DNA of 5,607 bases, from NCBI GenBank assembly GCA_934746185.1, contig CAKVEY010000055.1, positions 1 to 5,607 on the forward strand. The letters run 5' to 3'. Origin of the DNA: an uncultured Clostridia bacterium (GTDB taxonomy: Bacteria; Bacillota; Clostridia; Christensenellales; UBA1242). Positions 5,526 through 5,607 of the stretch are shown piece by piece. Under the pieces are notes generated by a model that worked only from the letters and a program-made list of their open reading frames with translations, had not been told where the DNA came from and made no database searches. Numbering within the stretch: the first letter of the stretch is position 1; each line of letters starts with the position of its first letter. The translations under genes were made by a program, and so were the position numbers.

Positions 5526-5607
5526 TTATCTTCTTATAATTAGTTTATATTTTTCTAGGTGAGAAATTAAGCCGTTTAAAAAGTCTTCAATTTCTTGTCC
5601 TTCTAAT
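5526..5607 (-). CDS. C-terminal fragment of an unidentified protein (cut by window edge)
   Basis: On the minus strand a frame runs from the window edge (first full codon at 5606) to TAA at 5526-5528. It encodes 26 residues ending HLEKYKLIIRR, with an amphipathic, helix-like and partly acidic composition (EGQEIEDFLNGL). The frame is open to the edge and a terminator hairpin follows 67 bases later, both consistent with a true gene end. Too little is visible to assign a family. Confidence 0.55.
   Translation of the reverse strand, partial: LEGQEIEDFLNGLISHLEKYKLIIRR

Overview
This is a very AT-rich bacterial window using the standard code: tryptophans are TGG and the reading frames close normally. 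Strong AGGAGG-type ribosome binding sites and the gene content suggest a Firmicute, probably a Clostridia-like and possibly spore-forming lineage. No rRNA, tRNA, insertion sequence, CRISPR array or replication origin was seen.

Layout, left to right. (1) An AT-rich leader (1-152) with a strong Shine-Dalgarno precedes a plus-strand gene (153-794) for a cysteine-containing, beta-rich structural protein, possibly spore-surface related. (2) A bidirectional rho-independent terminator (797-831) separates it from a convergent minus-strand block. (3) The block ends with a two-gene unit: a 350-aa protein with a C-terminal DisA-N/diadenylate-cyclase-like domain (1159-2211, GTG start), then a 103-aa protein that reads as two ribbon-helix-helix motifs in one chain (846-1157). 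A good extended -10 promoter lies just upstream at 2229-2257. (4) Before this in transcription order is a compact non-homologous end-joining operon: ku (4506-5318), a LigD protein with phosphoesterase plus ligase domains (3079-4506), and a separate LigD-type primase/polymerase (2280-3092). These genes overlap by 1 and 14 bases. (5) Upstream of ku are a terminator hairpin (5433-5458) and the last 26 codons of another minus-strand gene, cut by the window edge.

How the genes work together. Ku binds and bridges broken DNA ends. The polymerase fills or extends them, the phosphoesterase trims 3' ends, and the ligase seals them. LigD keeps the Pseudomonas-type domain order (PE-LIG-POL) but is split between LIG and POL. 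I see no strong terminator between the polymerase gene and the DisA-N-like gene, so some transcripts could span all five minus-strand genes. The pairing of a DisA-N-like protein and a tandem ribbon-helix-helix protein with an end-joining operon is the most intriguing part of the window. A functional link is inferred only from gene order.
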